From positions 1-64,000 of the forward strand of contig NZ_VRTY01000021.1 of NCBI RefSeq assembly GCF_008017455.1: DNA of 64,000 nt, written 5' to 3'. A program made the position numbers and the translations under genes. Positions within the stretch are counted from its first letter, which is position 1. Every line of letters starts with the position of its first letter. Positions 24,858 to 34,600 of this stretch are shown piece by piece. The notes below the pieces were generated by a model. It made no database searches. It was not told where the DNA came from and saw nothing but the letters and a program-made list of their open reading frames with translations. Source of the DNA: Pontibacter qinzhouensis. GTDB lineage: Bacteria > Bacteroidota > Bacteroidia > Cytophagales > Hymenobacteraceae.

Positions 24858-26519
24858 ATGAAGAAGTTTAAAATACTTAGTCTGCTGATGGCAGTGGTTG
24901 TTATGGCAGGCTGCAAAGATTTTCTGGAGGAGGAGAACCGGTCGAACATAGAGGCCGATGCTTACTTTGCCACCGCTGAAGGATACGATAAAATAGTAAA
25001 TGCCTCTTATGCATCGCTTAGGCCCGTGTATACCGACCCCTGGTTGTTTGCAGCCGGCACCGACATGTATGTGGAGGGGCGCGATGCTCAGCCCAAAGGT
25101 ATAAGCGAATACCGCGAACTGAACCCGGAAGATTCGAACGTAGAAACATTTTACCGCAGGGTGTATGCCGGTATTCAGGTGTGCAACAATGCGCTCTATT
25201 TTAACGAAAGAACAGCTGCTGCCCCTACGTTGGCAATCAGAAAGGGAGAGGTGCAGTTTTTGCGAGCTTACCACTACTTCTTGCTGGTGCAGCAGTTTGG
25301 TGGCGTGCCATTGGTTACCGACCGTTTCTCTGCCCCCGAAGATGCTTTTTCCAGAAATTCAGCCGAGGAGGTGTATACCTTTGTTATCAATCAAATGACG
25401 GAGGCGCTGGACCTGGTGCCTGAAACTACAACTGAGTTTGGCCGGGTTACCAAACGTGCGGTGCGCCACTACCTGGCCAAGGCGCACCTGACCCGTGGCT
25501 ACGAGACCTTTGCTGCCTCCGACGATTTTGCCAAGGCTGCTCAGTTTGCTGATGCCGCCATTGCCGGACAATCGCTGGCACTCTCGTTCGAAGAGCTCTT
25601 CTTCCCGGGTAATGAGCGGAATCCTGAAATCCTGTTTTCTATTCAGTACGATGCCGGGTCGGTGGCGAACCCTCAGAACACAGGCAATAGCCAGAACTAC
25701 TGGTACGGACCTTATATGGGCGGTCAGGGAGCAGCACAAGGGTATCCGCAACGTGCTTTCAGGCTGGTGCCAACCATGTATACTTTCGATGTGTTCACGC
25801 AAAACGATGCCCGCTTCGATGCCACTTTCATGATCGAGTACTACCAACGCTACTACGATTATTATGACAGGAGTGCGGAGCGAAACACCCTGAACGTACG
25901 CTTTTATTACGCTCCCAAGTGGGCTAACTCTGCTGCCGATATCGCGGCCTGGCGTGCGGCAAACCCTGATCGGCGTAACGGGGCACAAGTTATACCCTAC
26001 TCTACAGTTTGGGAAGCCAACAACAGCACGGCTCTGGATAATGCCACACCTGCCATTAAAAAGTTCGACGACCCTCGCTCTGTATTCGGCGGTGCCACCA
26101 GTACCCGCGATATTTTTCTGGCCAGACTCGGCGAAACATACCTGCTTGCGGCAGAAGCTTATTTTAAGCTAGGTGATAACGGAACAGCTGCTGCCCGCAT
26201 AAACGAAGTAAGAAGAAGAGCCGCAAAACCGGGTGCCGAAGAAGCCATGCGCATTACACCTGCTGATGTGACCATTAATTTTATACTAGATGAAAGAGCC
26301 CGTGAACTGGCTGGTGAGTACCACCGCTGGTTCGACCTGAAGCGCACCGGAACCCTGATGGAGCGTACCCGTGAGTACAACAGAGATATCAGAAACTGGT
26401 ACAACCGTGGCTTTGATCCGTTCCTGGGGCAAGATGGTGCCTTTAAAATTTTACGCCCAATTCCGGCAAATGCGCTGCTTTTAAACAATGCAGAAGTAAC
26501 GCAGAACCCAGGGTACTAA
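24858..26519 (+). CDS. SusD-like nutrient-binding lipoprotein 1
   Basis: A 553-residue surface lipoprotein that captures glycan and caps the SusC channel. The leader MKKFKILSLLMAVVVMAGC ends in a lipobox cysteine (residue 19), followed by KDFLEEENRS as in most SusD proteins. Helical TPR-like segments include FLRAYHYFLLVQQFGGVPLV, and the C-terminus has ERARELAGEYHRWFDLKRTG, RPIPANALLLN and the final NPGY. I chose the ATG at 24858; the open frame reaches a TTG at 24849 that would add three residues only. It is transcribed with SusC 1 and ends at a strong hairpin terminator. Confidence 0.93.
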   Translation: MKKFKILSLLMAVVVMAGCKDFLEEENRSNIEADAYFATAEGYDKIVNASYASLRPVYTDPWLFAAGTDMYVEGRDAQPKGISEYRELNPEDSNVETFYRRVYAGIQVCNNALYFNERTAAAPTLAIRKGEVQFLRAYHYFLLVQQFGGVPLVTDRFSAPEDAFSRNSAEEVYTFVINQMTEALDLVPETTTEFGRVTKRAVRHYLAKAHLTRGYETFAASDDFAKAAQFADAAIAGQSLALSFEELFFPGNERNPEILFSIQYDAGSVANPQNTGNSQNYWYGPYMGGQGAAQGYPQRAFRLVPTMYTFDVFTQNDARFDATFMIEYYQRYYDYYDRSAERNTLNVRFYYAPKWANSAADIAAWRAANPDRRNGAQVIPYSTVWEANNSTALDNATPAIKKFDDPRSVFGGATSTRDIFLARLGETYLLAAEAYFKLGDNGTAAARINEVRRRAAKPGAEEAMRITPADVTINFILDERARELAGEYHRWFDLKRTGTLMERTREYNRDIRNWYNRGFDPFLGQDGAFKILRPIPANALLLNNAEVTQNPGY

Positions 26520-26566
26520 CTCAAAAACACGTATTTTCAGCTCCTGCCATTCTAAATCAGGAGTAA

Positions 26567-26613
26567 AGTAAAAAGCAGCAGATCAGGAGGTTCCTGGTCT
26601 GCTGCTTTTTACT
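26567..26613 (+). terminator. Terminator after SusD 1
   Basis: Arms of about 21 bp (26567-26588 and 26592-26613) with one G-T pair and a tight loop, ending CTGCTTTTTACT. It lies 47 bp after the SusD stop. Confidence 0.85.
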
Positions 26614-26628
26614 ATTAAACCGACCCAG

Positions 26629-26687
26629 ACCCTTGACCTCTGAAAGCCTTGTTTGCCTTCGGAAGGGCATTTTTATTTGAATAATTT
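26629..26687 (+). repeat. 58-bp dispersed element, copy 10
   Basis: Left end ACCCTTGACC, centre TGCCTTCGGAAGGGCATTTT, right end TATTTGAATAATTT. An AT-rich tail of GTT/ATT words follows. Confidence 0.85.
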
Positions 26688-26812
26688 GAATGGTTAAATT
26701 GTTTAATGGTTAAAGGGTTGATGTGGGGATTATAGGCTTCACCTTGAACAGTTTACGAATACACGAAACTGCAGCAGAAACAGAGAGGTCTTAGCAGAGC
26801 GGGCAACTCCTT

Positions 26813-26870
26813 ACCCTTGAGACAAGTTCATGCAAAATACCTTCTGGAGGCTCTTTTTATTTGAATAATT
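26813..26870 (+). repeat. 58-bp dispersed element, copy 11
   Basis: Left end ACCCTTGAG, centre CCTTCTGGAGGCTCTTTTT, right end ATTTGAATAATT. Confidence 0.8.
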
Positions 26871-27040
26871 GGAGTGCACACAACGGAAGGGCGGTACGGC
26901 TCTATTGTAACAACAAAGAATATTCTTCTATCACAATTTTTTGGTTCGAGGTTATACAAGAGGCGAATTTTTAACTTGTATGTACTACTTCTATGCTTAT
27001 TTCCGTGGGTTAAAGAATAAATGACATAGAGCCAAACAGG

Positions 27041-28363
27041 CTACGGCTTAAACCGGATCGTCACTTTTACCTGTTGGGAGGTGGGGGTGCCATTGCTGGT
27101 GGCGGGTTGCCAGGCCGGGCCTTGCTGCACCAGGCGTTTGGCTTCGGCATCGCAGGCAGGGTGCAGGCTTTTGGTAACTTGTAAATTAGCTATCTGGCCA
27201 TTTGGCAGCACGGTAAAGGCAACCACTACTTTGCCTTTTATGTTAGCTGCTCTGGCTGCCTCAGGATACTTCAAATTAGCTTTAATATATTTGTTAAACG
27301 CACTGGTGCCACCAACAGGCCGAGGTGCTACCATAGTGGCTGGTGTTGCTGCTGCTGTTGCATAGCCCGTTACAACTACCTCGCTTAAGGCGCTTGTGTT
27401 GGGGAACAAACTGATCTGCAGATTAGAGGTAGTGGCATCTATGGTTGTTTCAGCTGTTTCGTAGCCAATGTAGTTAAATACCAGCGTTCCGCTATCGGTG
27501 GGTGCTGGCAGCGTAAAGTTACCTTCCAGATCGGTTGCAGCACCAGTATTGGCGCCTCTTAAAACTACCGTTACGCCAGGCAAACCTTCTCCAGTCTCTG
27601 ATAATACCCTGCCTGCTAATTTACTGCTTTGAGGTACCTTTGCCAGCTTTGAACTCTCTCCTGCTCTAGCTTTTGCCACAGTTGCTCCTGGTGCTGCCTG
27701 GGTTTGGAAGCCTGCTTGGCTGGTGGTCGTGCTATCTTCCTTCAGCTTGGTACTTGTCGCAGCCACAGGTGGAGTTGTCAGAGGTTTGAAATCGAGAGTG
27801 TTTAACGTATTTGTTTCTACTTTAAGTTCTTTTTTTGCCAAGAAGGGGGCTTGCTTACCAACAGTGGCAGGCGCAGTCGGGGTTTCAGTACCCGCTGCAG
27901 GTTCAGGTGCAAAAACCTCTTCTCTCAACTCCTCAGAAAGCGGTGCAGGTGCAGCTGGCGATAGCTCAGTTGGCTTGTTTGCCACAGTTACGGCCGGAGG
28001 GCGCTCTTTCGTGAATTGGGTGTACTGGTAATAAATAACCAGGGCCAGAGAGCACAGCAGAGCCACAATGGCAGCTGCAGCCCGCCAGTCGAGGAGGGGC
28101 ATAGCTGGCAACCGACGTTTCTTTTTGGGCTGTTTCAGGTTTTGTAGCCGGAAGTTGATAGAGTGGACTGCATTGCGGGTAGTGGCACGATCGGCCAGCA
28201 CCATGCCATCTACCACATCTGTACAGATGTCGCAGGTAAGAAGGTGCTGCTCTACCTCCAGGCTTTCAGCAGAAGGCAAGGTGTTCTCCTGGTACTGGCG
28301 CAGCTCCTCCAGCGTGGGGTGCTCCGCGCCTCCCCAAATCAGTTCCTCTTTATGGCTGCTCAT
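27041..28363 (-). CDS. Anti-sigma factor fused to a TonB-type C-terminal domain
   Basis: A 440-residue inner-membrane protein with an unusual order of parts. Residues 1-90 are cytoplasmic with a zinc anti-sigma motif H40-x3-C44-x2-C47. One membrane span is at about 94-112. A proline/alanine/threonine-rich periplasmic linker (115-245) follows, then a carboxypeptidase-regulatory-like domain (about 248-312, GEGLPGVTVVLRGANTG) with the SusC-like motif SEVVVTGYATA. The last 85 residues are a TonB C-terminal domain (KYPEAARAANIKGKVVVAF). It should hold the upstream ECF sigma factor and could receive a signal from an outer-membrane TonB receptor. Its start overlaps the end of the sigma gene by 14 bases, so the two are translationally coupled. 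Confidence 0.85.
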   Translation of the reverse strand: MSSHKEELIWGGAEHPTLEELRQYQENTLPSAESLEVEQHLLTCDICTDVVDGMVLADRATTRNAVHSINFRLQNLKQPKKKRRLPAMPLLDWRAAAAIVALLCSLALVIYYQYTQFTKERPPAVTVANKPTELSPAAPAPLSEELREEVFAPEPAAGTETPTAPATVGKQAPFLAKKELKVETNTLNTLDFKPLTTPPVAATSTKLKEDSTTTSQAGFQTQAAPGATVAKARAGESSKLAKVPQSSKLAGRVLSETGEGLPGVTVVLRGANTGAATDLEGNFTLPAPTDSGTLVFNYIGYETAETTIDATTSNLQISLFPNTSALSEVVVTGYATAAATPATMVAPRPVGGTSAFNKYIKANLKYPEAARAANIKGKVVVAFTVLPNGQIANLQVTKSLHPACDAEAKRLVQQGPAWQPATSNGTPTSQQVKVTIRFKP

Positions 28364-28934
28364 GATGGTTCTCCAGGTAAATTTTAAGATTTCTTCGGCC
28401 GTTCTGTATGTAGCTTTTCACTTTGGGTAATTCACATCCGGTTATAAGGGCAATCTCTTTGTAACTTTTATGCTGCAGGTAAAACAGCTCCAGGCAGGTT
28501 TTCTGTTCAGGAGGCAGTTCTGTAAGTCCTTTTTCCAGCAGCTGCAGGGTTGCTTCCTGTTGGTCTTCCTCTACAAGATGCAGCAAAGCTGTTGATTCCA
28601 TAAGCAATGCTGTTTTGTCGTCTACTGGCACCTGCTTAGTGTTGTGGCTACGCAGCAGTACCAGGCAGTGGTTGCGGGTGGTAACGTGCAGCCAGCTCTT
28701 GAAATTGGTTATCTGGTGTTTTTTCAGAAGCTCGATCAGCTTTTCGAAAACCTGCATGGTGGCATCCTTGCTGTCGTCCTCATCTTTCAGGTATTTGAGG
28801 CAAACGAGGTACACCATTTCCGTGTAACGCTCAAAGAGTTCTCCCATGGCGCGCATGTCGCCGGTTTGCTGGTACTTTTGCACCAGCTCCAGGTCGCTTG
28901 GAGGCGTAGGTTTGGAGAACAGTTTTAGAAACAT
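28350..28934 (-). CDS. ECF-type RNA polymerase sigma factor
   Basis: A 194-residue sigma-70 family factor. Region 2 is at about 20-95 (LFERYTEMVYLVCLKYLKDE, then FKSWLHVTTRNHCLVLLRS) and region 4 at about 130-185 (LPPEQKTCLELFYLQHKSYKEI-like helix-turn-helix with ITGCELPKVKSYIQNGRRNL). It has no region 1 or 3. It overlaps the anti-sigma/TonB gene, forming a sigma/anti-sigma pair, and is divergent from the VWA protein gene 202 bp away, which may be a target. Its regulon cannot be deduced here. Confidence 0.92.
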   Translation of the reverse strand: MFLKLFSKPTPPSDLELVQKYQQTGDMRAMGELFERYTEMVYLVCLKYLKDEDDSKDATMQVFEKLIELLKKHQITNFKSWLHVTTRNHCLVLLRSHNTKQVPVDDKTALLMESTALLHLVEEDQQEATLQLLEKGLTELPPEQKTCLELFYLQHKSYKEIALITGCELPKVKSYIQNGRRNLKIYLENHHEQP

Positions 28935-29136
28935 GGAGCTGTAACGGTAGCTTTGGTTGTAAGCAGGTTATAAGTAAAGCCAGTTTTACACTTGTACGGA
29001 TATCAAAGGACACACGGCAAAAGCTGTCAGGAATCGTGGTTGTAACCTAACGAAAATTTTCCGAAAGAAAAATCCTGTTTTTTTATGGAAACACCGGGCT
29101 TGCTGCATCCTTTTACAAACCATATAAACTAAGACT

Positions 29137-31044
29137 ATGATCAGACATGCCTCTATTCTCGCCGTGCTGCTAAGCCTCTTTGTGCTGGGCGGCTATGTGT
29201 TTGCGCTCCAGACACAAGACCGAATTATAACAGGTAAGGTTACTGCCGCCGATGATGGGGCACCTTTGCCGGGTGTTACCGTTTCGGTTAAGGGCGCGCA
29301 GGTGGGCGCCACCACCAATCAGGACGGACAGTATAAGCTGGTGGTGCCTGCTAACCATAACATGCTGGTATTCTCTTTTATTGGGTTTAAAACGCAGGAA
29401 GTAAAGATAGGTACCCACACCGAAGTTAACGTAAAACTGCAGCTCGACAACAGGCTGCTCGAAGAGGTGGTGGTAACCGGCTACGAGAGCCGAAAAGGCA
29501 AAGTAACGCGCCACGGAACAATTTCCGAAATGCAGGTAATGGCTCCTGCACCCGTTAAACATACCACACCGGTTCTACAGCAAAATTCCGAAATGGTAGT
29601 AACAAGCCGGTTCAATACCGAAGAGTACGATGCCGTGCACGAAAGCATCTTTCTGGAAGCCACCCGTAACCCCCTCTCCACCTTTTCTATAGACGTTGAT
29701 AATGCCTCTTATAGCAACGTGCGCCGCTTTTTGAATATGGGGCAGAAACCGCCAAAAGATGCAGTCAGAGTAGAGGAACTTATAAATTACTTTACCTATG
29801 ATTATCCGCAGCCCCAAGGCCAGGAACCTTTTTCTGTTACGACAGAACTCTCTGCCTGCCCCTGGAACCCGCAAAACCAGCTGCTGCATATCGGGCTGCA
29901 GGGCCGCAGCATACCGGCAGAAAACCTGCCGGCCTCTAACCTGGTGCTGCTGGCAGATGTGTCGGGTTCTATGGATGAGCCTGCCAAGTTGCCGCTTGTA
30001 AAAGCCGGGTTTAAGTTATTGGTGGAGCAGCTTCGGCCTCAGGACAAAGTTGCCATTGTGGTGTATGCCGGGGCAGCAGGGCAGGTGCTTGCGCCAACCC
30101 CCGGTAACCAAAAGGCAAAAATTCTGGAGGCCATCGAGAACCTGCACGCCGGAGGTTCTACAGCCGGTGGCGAAGGCATAACGCTGGCCTATGCCATTGC
30201 ACAGCAGCATTTTATAAAAGGAGGCAATAACCGAATAATTCTGGCAACAGATGGCGATTTTAACATAGGAGCCTCAAGCAATGCCGACATGGAGCGCCTG
30301 ATAGAGCAGAAACGGAAATCGGGGGTTTATTTAACTGTGCTGGGCTTCGGCATGGGTAATTACAAAGACTCTAAAATGGAGATTCTGGCCAACAAAGGCA
30401 ATGGCAACTATGCCTACGTAGATAACCTGCTGGAGGCAAAAAAAGTGTTTGTGAGCGAGTTTGGCGGCACCCTCTTTACCATTGCCAAAGATGTTAAGCT
30501 GCAGCTGGAGTTTAACCCGGCCAACGTGCATGCCTACCGCCTGATCGGGTACGAGAACCGCGCCTTGAAAAACGAAGATTTCAACAACGATGCCAAAGAT
30601 GCCGGCGACCTGGGAGCCGGCCACACCGTTACCGCACTTTACGAAATTGTACCTGCAGGAGCTGGCACTGCTACAACTACACCAGCCCCTGTAGATGCCC
30701 TGAAATACCAGCAAGCACCAGCTACCACGGCTGCAGCCAACACAGGTGAGTTACTAACACTGAAACTGCGCTACAAGCACCCCGACGGCGATAAAAGCAG
30801 CTTGTTGCAACACACAGTGCAGCAGCAGGTTATAGCAGGCCCCAACACCTCCGATAATTTCAGGTTTTCGGCGGCTGTTGCCTCTTTCGGCATGCTGCTC
30901 CGCGATTCTGAATTTAAAGGCAATGCCACTTTTGCCTCCACCCTGCAACTAGCAGAGGGTGCCAGAGGCAAAGACAAAGAAGGCTATCGGGTAGAATTTA
31001 TTAACCTTGTAAAGTCGATGAGCCTGCTGAGCAGCGGGAAGTAA
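29137..31044 (+). CDS. VWA domain protein with carboxypeptidase-regulatory-like N-terminus (YfbK-like)
   Basis: A 635-residue exported protein. The signal peptide covers about 1-24. A carboxypeptidase-regulatory-like domain (about 30-112) ends in LLEEVVVTGYESRKGK, the motif that joins this domain to the plug in SusC proteins, but no plug or barrel follows. A YfbK-type region (NPLSTFSIDVDNASYSNVRR) leads to a von Willebrand A domain with the metal site D274-x-S276-x-S278 in DVSGSMDE. A C-terminal YfbK/DUF3520-like domain finishes. The divergent anti-sigma/TonB protein carries the same regulatory-like domain plus EVVVTGY motif, so the two may interact. The role is unknown; VWA proteins often bind other proteins through the metal site. 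Confidence 0.85.
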   Translation: MIRHASILAVLLSLFVLGGYVFALQTQDRIITGKVTAADDGAPLPGVTVSVKGAQVGATTNQDGQYKLVVPANHNMLVFSFIGFKTQEVKIGTHTEVNVKLQLDNRLLEEVVVTGYESRKGKVTRHGTISEMQVMAPAPVKHTTPVLQQNSEMVVTSRFNTEEYDAVHESIFLEATRNPLSTFSIDVDNASYSNVRRFLNMGQKPPKDAVRVEELINYFTYDYPQPQGQEPFSVTTELSACPWNPQNQLLHIGLQGRSIPAENLPASNLVLLADVSGSMDEPAKLPLVKAGFKLLVEQLRPQDKVAIVVYAGAAGQVLAPTPGNQKAKILEAIENLHAGGSTAGGEGITLAYAIAQQHFIKGGNNRIILATDGDFNIGASSNADMERLIEQKRKSGVYLTVLGFGMGNYKDSKMEILANKGNGNYAYVDNLLEAKKVFVSEFGGTLFTIAKDVKLQLEFNPANVHAYRLIGYENRALKNEDFNNDAKDAGDLGAGHTVTALYEIVPAGAGTATTTPAPVDALKYQQAPATTAAANTGELLTLKLRYKHPDGDKSSLLQHTVQQQVIAGPNTSDNFRFSAAVASFGMLLRDSEFKGNATFASTLQLAEGARGKDKEGYRVEFINLVKSMSLLSSGK

Positions 31045-31115
31045 GTAGATTTGTAGATTACTGAAGGAGATTTTGTACTTTTTTTTCTGGTCTGCAATTT
31101 TCAAATATCTTGTTT

Positions 31116-31173
31116 ACCCTTGGCATTATTTGAACCAAAATCCTTTTGGAGGCACTTTTCATTCGAATAATTT
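31116..31173 (+). repeat. 58-bp dispersed element, copy 12
   Basis: Left end ACCCTTGGC, centre TCCTTTTGGAGGCACTTTT, right end CATTCGAATAATTT. Confidence 0.85.
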
Positions 31174-31225
31174 AATTTTGCCGTAGCTGTTGTATGTGTC
31201 TTTAAGTTGAAAGTAAAGACTACTC

Positions 31226-31280
31226 CAAAAGGTTTTCTCCTTCTGCTGTTCAGATTTCAGCAGAAGGAGAAAACCTTTTG
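31226..31280. terminator. Terminator after the VWA gene
   Basis: Perfect 23-bp arms (31226-31248 and 31258-31280) with a 9-nt loop. It lies about 180 bp after the VWA stop, beyond the 58-bp element. Confidence 0.85.
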
Positions 31281-31623
31281 TCCTGTGCCCTCATGCTTAT
31301 GTCTTGTTTCTAAAAGATGTCTGATTACAAAGTCAGAAAGATAATACTGGCTGCAGGAGAAATCATTTACCTGGCAGAGGTACTTGCAGAAAACCAACGT
31401 TTTGGAAGTACAGAGCGCTGCTGGAGGTAAAATAACTAAAAAAAATTATTCTTATAGTTAACTGTTTCAGAATACTTTGCAGTTAAATTGAATTTTTTAA
31501 AAAATGCTTTTGTATATATCCATACGATCGACTAGATTTATCATAAAGTTCAAGATTTAATAGCATTTTTCTGTTATTATTTTTAAAAAGACAGCAGCTT
31601 TTTCAGGGTTAATTTGTTATGGA

Positions 31624-34600
31624 ATGGAGAGTAATAAGAGTAGTGGCGTATTAGGTCGGGTAGTTGATTTTTCTCTTGATCTGATTTGTGCTATTGACAA
31701 AGAAGGACAAATTTACCAGATAAATGACATCTGCAAGCAAATTCTGGGTTATGAGCGGGAGGAACTGGAGAACAAGAACTTCTTCAGTTTTATTCATCCT
31801 AAACATTATGAGGCCACCCGTTCTTTTGCAAAAGATATCTTTAAAAAAGCTAAGAAAAGTTATTTCGAGAACTGCTACCTGAGCAAAACCGGCCACGAGG
31901 TGCACCTGCAGTGGTCTACTGTCTGGTCTGAAGAAGATGAACTGTACTTTTGCATCGGGCGTGATATAACCGAGCAAAAACGGGTTACGCAGCAACTCCG
32001 CGAAAAAGACGAGCTCTACAGGTCGCTGATCGAGTACGGTGCCGATATGCTCGGGTTACTGGATGCCACAGGTACTTACCTGTATGTTAGCGAATCAACG
32101 AAAAATGTGCTGGGCTATTTGCCAAGCCAGTTGCTGGGGCAAAACGCTTTAAGTTTAATACACCCCGATGACCTGGAAAAAGTGCAGGAGGGGCTCTCTC
32201 AGATTAACACAGGCAATTATCTTCAGATTCTCGAATTTCGATTTAAAGCGGAAGATGGAAATTGGCGCTGGATCGAAACCAAAGCCAGCAACCAGTTAAA
32301 TAACCCGGCCATTAAAGGCATTGCCATTAGCTCGCGCGACATAACAGAGCAAAAGCTGAACCGGCTGCAGCTGCAGGAGAGCGAGCAACGTTTCCGCTCT
32401 CTGTTCGAGAATAATCCGAACCTGGTGTATTACCAGAACCGCGAAGGCAAGATACTCGATGCAAACCCGGCTTTTTTAACCGCTTTCGGCCTTAGCAAAG
32501 GTGGGTTCGTGGGCTACTCAATTTTCGATTTCCTGCCATCGGATGTGAAAAGTTATACCTACCAAAAACACCTGGAAGCCTTTGATGGAAAGCTGGTTAG
32601 CTACGATCTCGAAACGGAGATAATAGGTTTTGACCACAAAGGCCGACGAAATTTTAGCATTACCAAAGTTCCTGTTACTATAAACGATACAGTTGTCGGG
32701 ATCTACAGTATTTTAAAAGATACAACAGACATTATTCAGTCGCAGAAAACAATTCAGCAGCAGGCTAATAAGCTGAACACGATCTTCGAAAGCATTACAA
32801 ACGCATTTTTTGTACTCGACAAAAACAGGAACTTTAACTATATAAACAAAGAAGCAGAGCGGCTGCTGCAACTTAACCGGAAAGATTGCCTGGGAAAAGA
32901 CATTCTGACATTTTTCCCGGAAGAAAATACAGGCGGTTTCATACCTTATTACCAACAAGCCATAACAACAGGTGAAACAGTTTATTATAAAACGTTCATT
33001 CAAAAGGCAGATGTGTGGTTAGAAGTTGCCATGTACCCGTCTGAAGAAGGCGTTTCTGTTTACTTTACTGATATTACTGATAGAGTAAAGACAGAGCAGG
33101 AACTTGTAAAGCTTTCGTTGGTGGCCAGTAAAATAACAAATGGCGTTAACATTATGGATGCTACCGGCCACATAGAATGGGTAAACGAAGGCTTTGCTGT
33201 ACTTACCGGCTATACGCTGGAAGAAGTGGTTGGCAAAACGCCGGGTGAGTTCTTATACGGGCCGGAGACCAGCCTCGAAACTGTTAACTACATCAGGGAA
33301 CACCTGGTAAAGGGCATGGCTGTATCAGCAGAGATGCTCGATTACCATAAATCTGGCGAAAAAATTTGGCTGGCGGTGAACATAACCCCGATCCTGGATA
33401 CTACCGGCAAGGTTAACAGGTTTATTAGCATTCTAACTGATATTACTGATAAAAAAGAAGCAGAGCAGGAGCTAAAGCAGCTGTCGTTAGTGGCCAACAA
33501 GATATCTAACGGCGTTACTATTATGAATGCCAGTGGCTGCATTGAGTGGGTAAACGATGGCTTTACCACCCTTACGGGCTACAACAAAAGCGAGGTTATG
33601 GGCCGTAGGCCACAGGATTTCCTGCACGGTCCCGAAACAAATCTCAACTCGGTTCGCCTGATAGGGGAGCGGTTAAGCAACGCCTTGCCGGTTTCTGTTG
33701 AAATGCTTGATTATCAGAAATCGGGTAGCAGAATTTGGCTGGCTGTAGATATTACACCTGTTTTGGATGACGCTGGCAAGGTTGTTAATTTTATCAGCAT
33801 CCAGACCGATATTACCGAAAGAATCAGGTTTAGAGAGGAGTTGAAGAAACTCTCGCTGGTGGCCAGCAAAACAACCAACAGCGTTATTATAATGGATGCC
33901 TATGGCCGAATAGAGTGGGTAAACAAGGCTTTCTGCACGTTCTCCGGTTACGAAATGGCTGATGTGCTCGGGCAGGTACCGGGTGAGCTTCTAGCCGGCC
34001 CCGACTCTGATGCAGCGCAGATACAGGAGCTCCAGGACAAGTTAAAAATGGGGTTACCCGTTTCTATGGAGCTTTTAAATTACATTAAGTCCGGTGAGAA
34101 AAAATGGGTTCTGGTAGAAATAACTCCCGTGAAAGATAAAAATGGGCAGGTATTGCGCTTAATTGCCATACAAACAGATATAACAGAGCGCAAGCAGGCA
34201 GAAGTACAGCAGATGAAAATGACGCAGGACCTCTACAAGCAGAACCGGGACCTGCAGCAATTTACCTACATCGTGTCGCATAACCTGCGGGCACCCGTTG
34301 CAAACGCCCTTGGCCTTACTAACCTGATGGGAAGGGTAGATAAACATGACATAGCCTTCGATAAAGCATTGCTCAACCTTAAAAAAAGCATTATGCAGCT
34401 CGATTGTACTTTAAAAGATGTTAACACCATTCTTACAGCACGAAATCATAAACCAGAATCTGCTCTGCTTAATGTAAAGGAGGTTTGCCAACAGGCAGAA
34501 GAAGCGTTGCAGGACCAACTCATAGCCTGCTCAGGCAATATTCATTACAGATTTACCGGAAATTTGTTTATTCAGGCAGATAAAGCATATCTGTACAGTG

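Larger units (their letters stand above)
26520..27040. other. Intergenic region between SusD 1 and the TonB/anti-sigma gene
   Basis: 521 bases between converging genes. It holds a strong terminator (26567-26613) and two plus-oriented 58-bp elements (26629-26687 and 26813-26870) joined by AT-rich sequence with GGTTAAATTGTTTAATGG-like words. No gene is seen. Confidence 0.65.
31045..31623. other. Intergenic region before the PAS kinase gene
   Basis: 579 bases. A 58-bp element (31116-31173) and a strong terminator (31226-31280) follow the VWA gene. The last 200 bases before the kinase are AT-rich and probably carry its promoter. No gene is seen. Confidence 0.6.
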
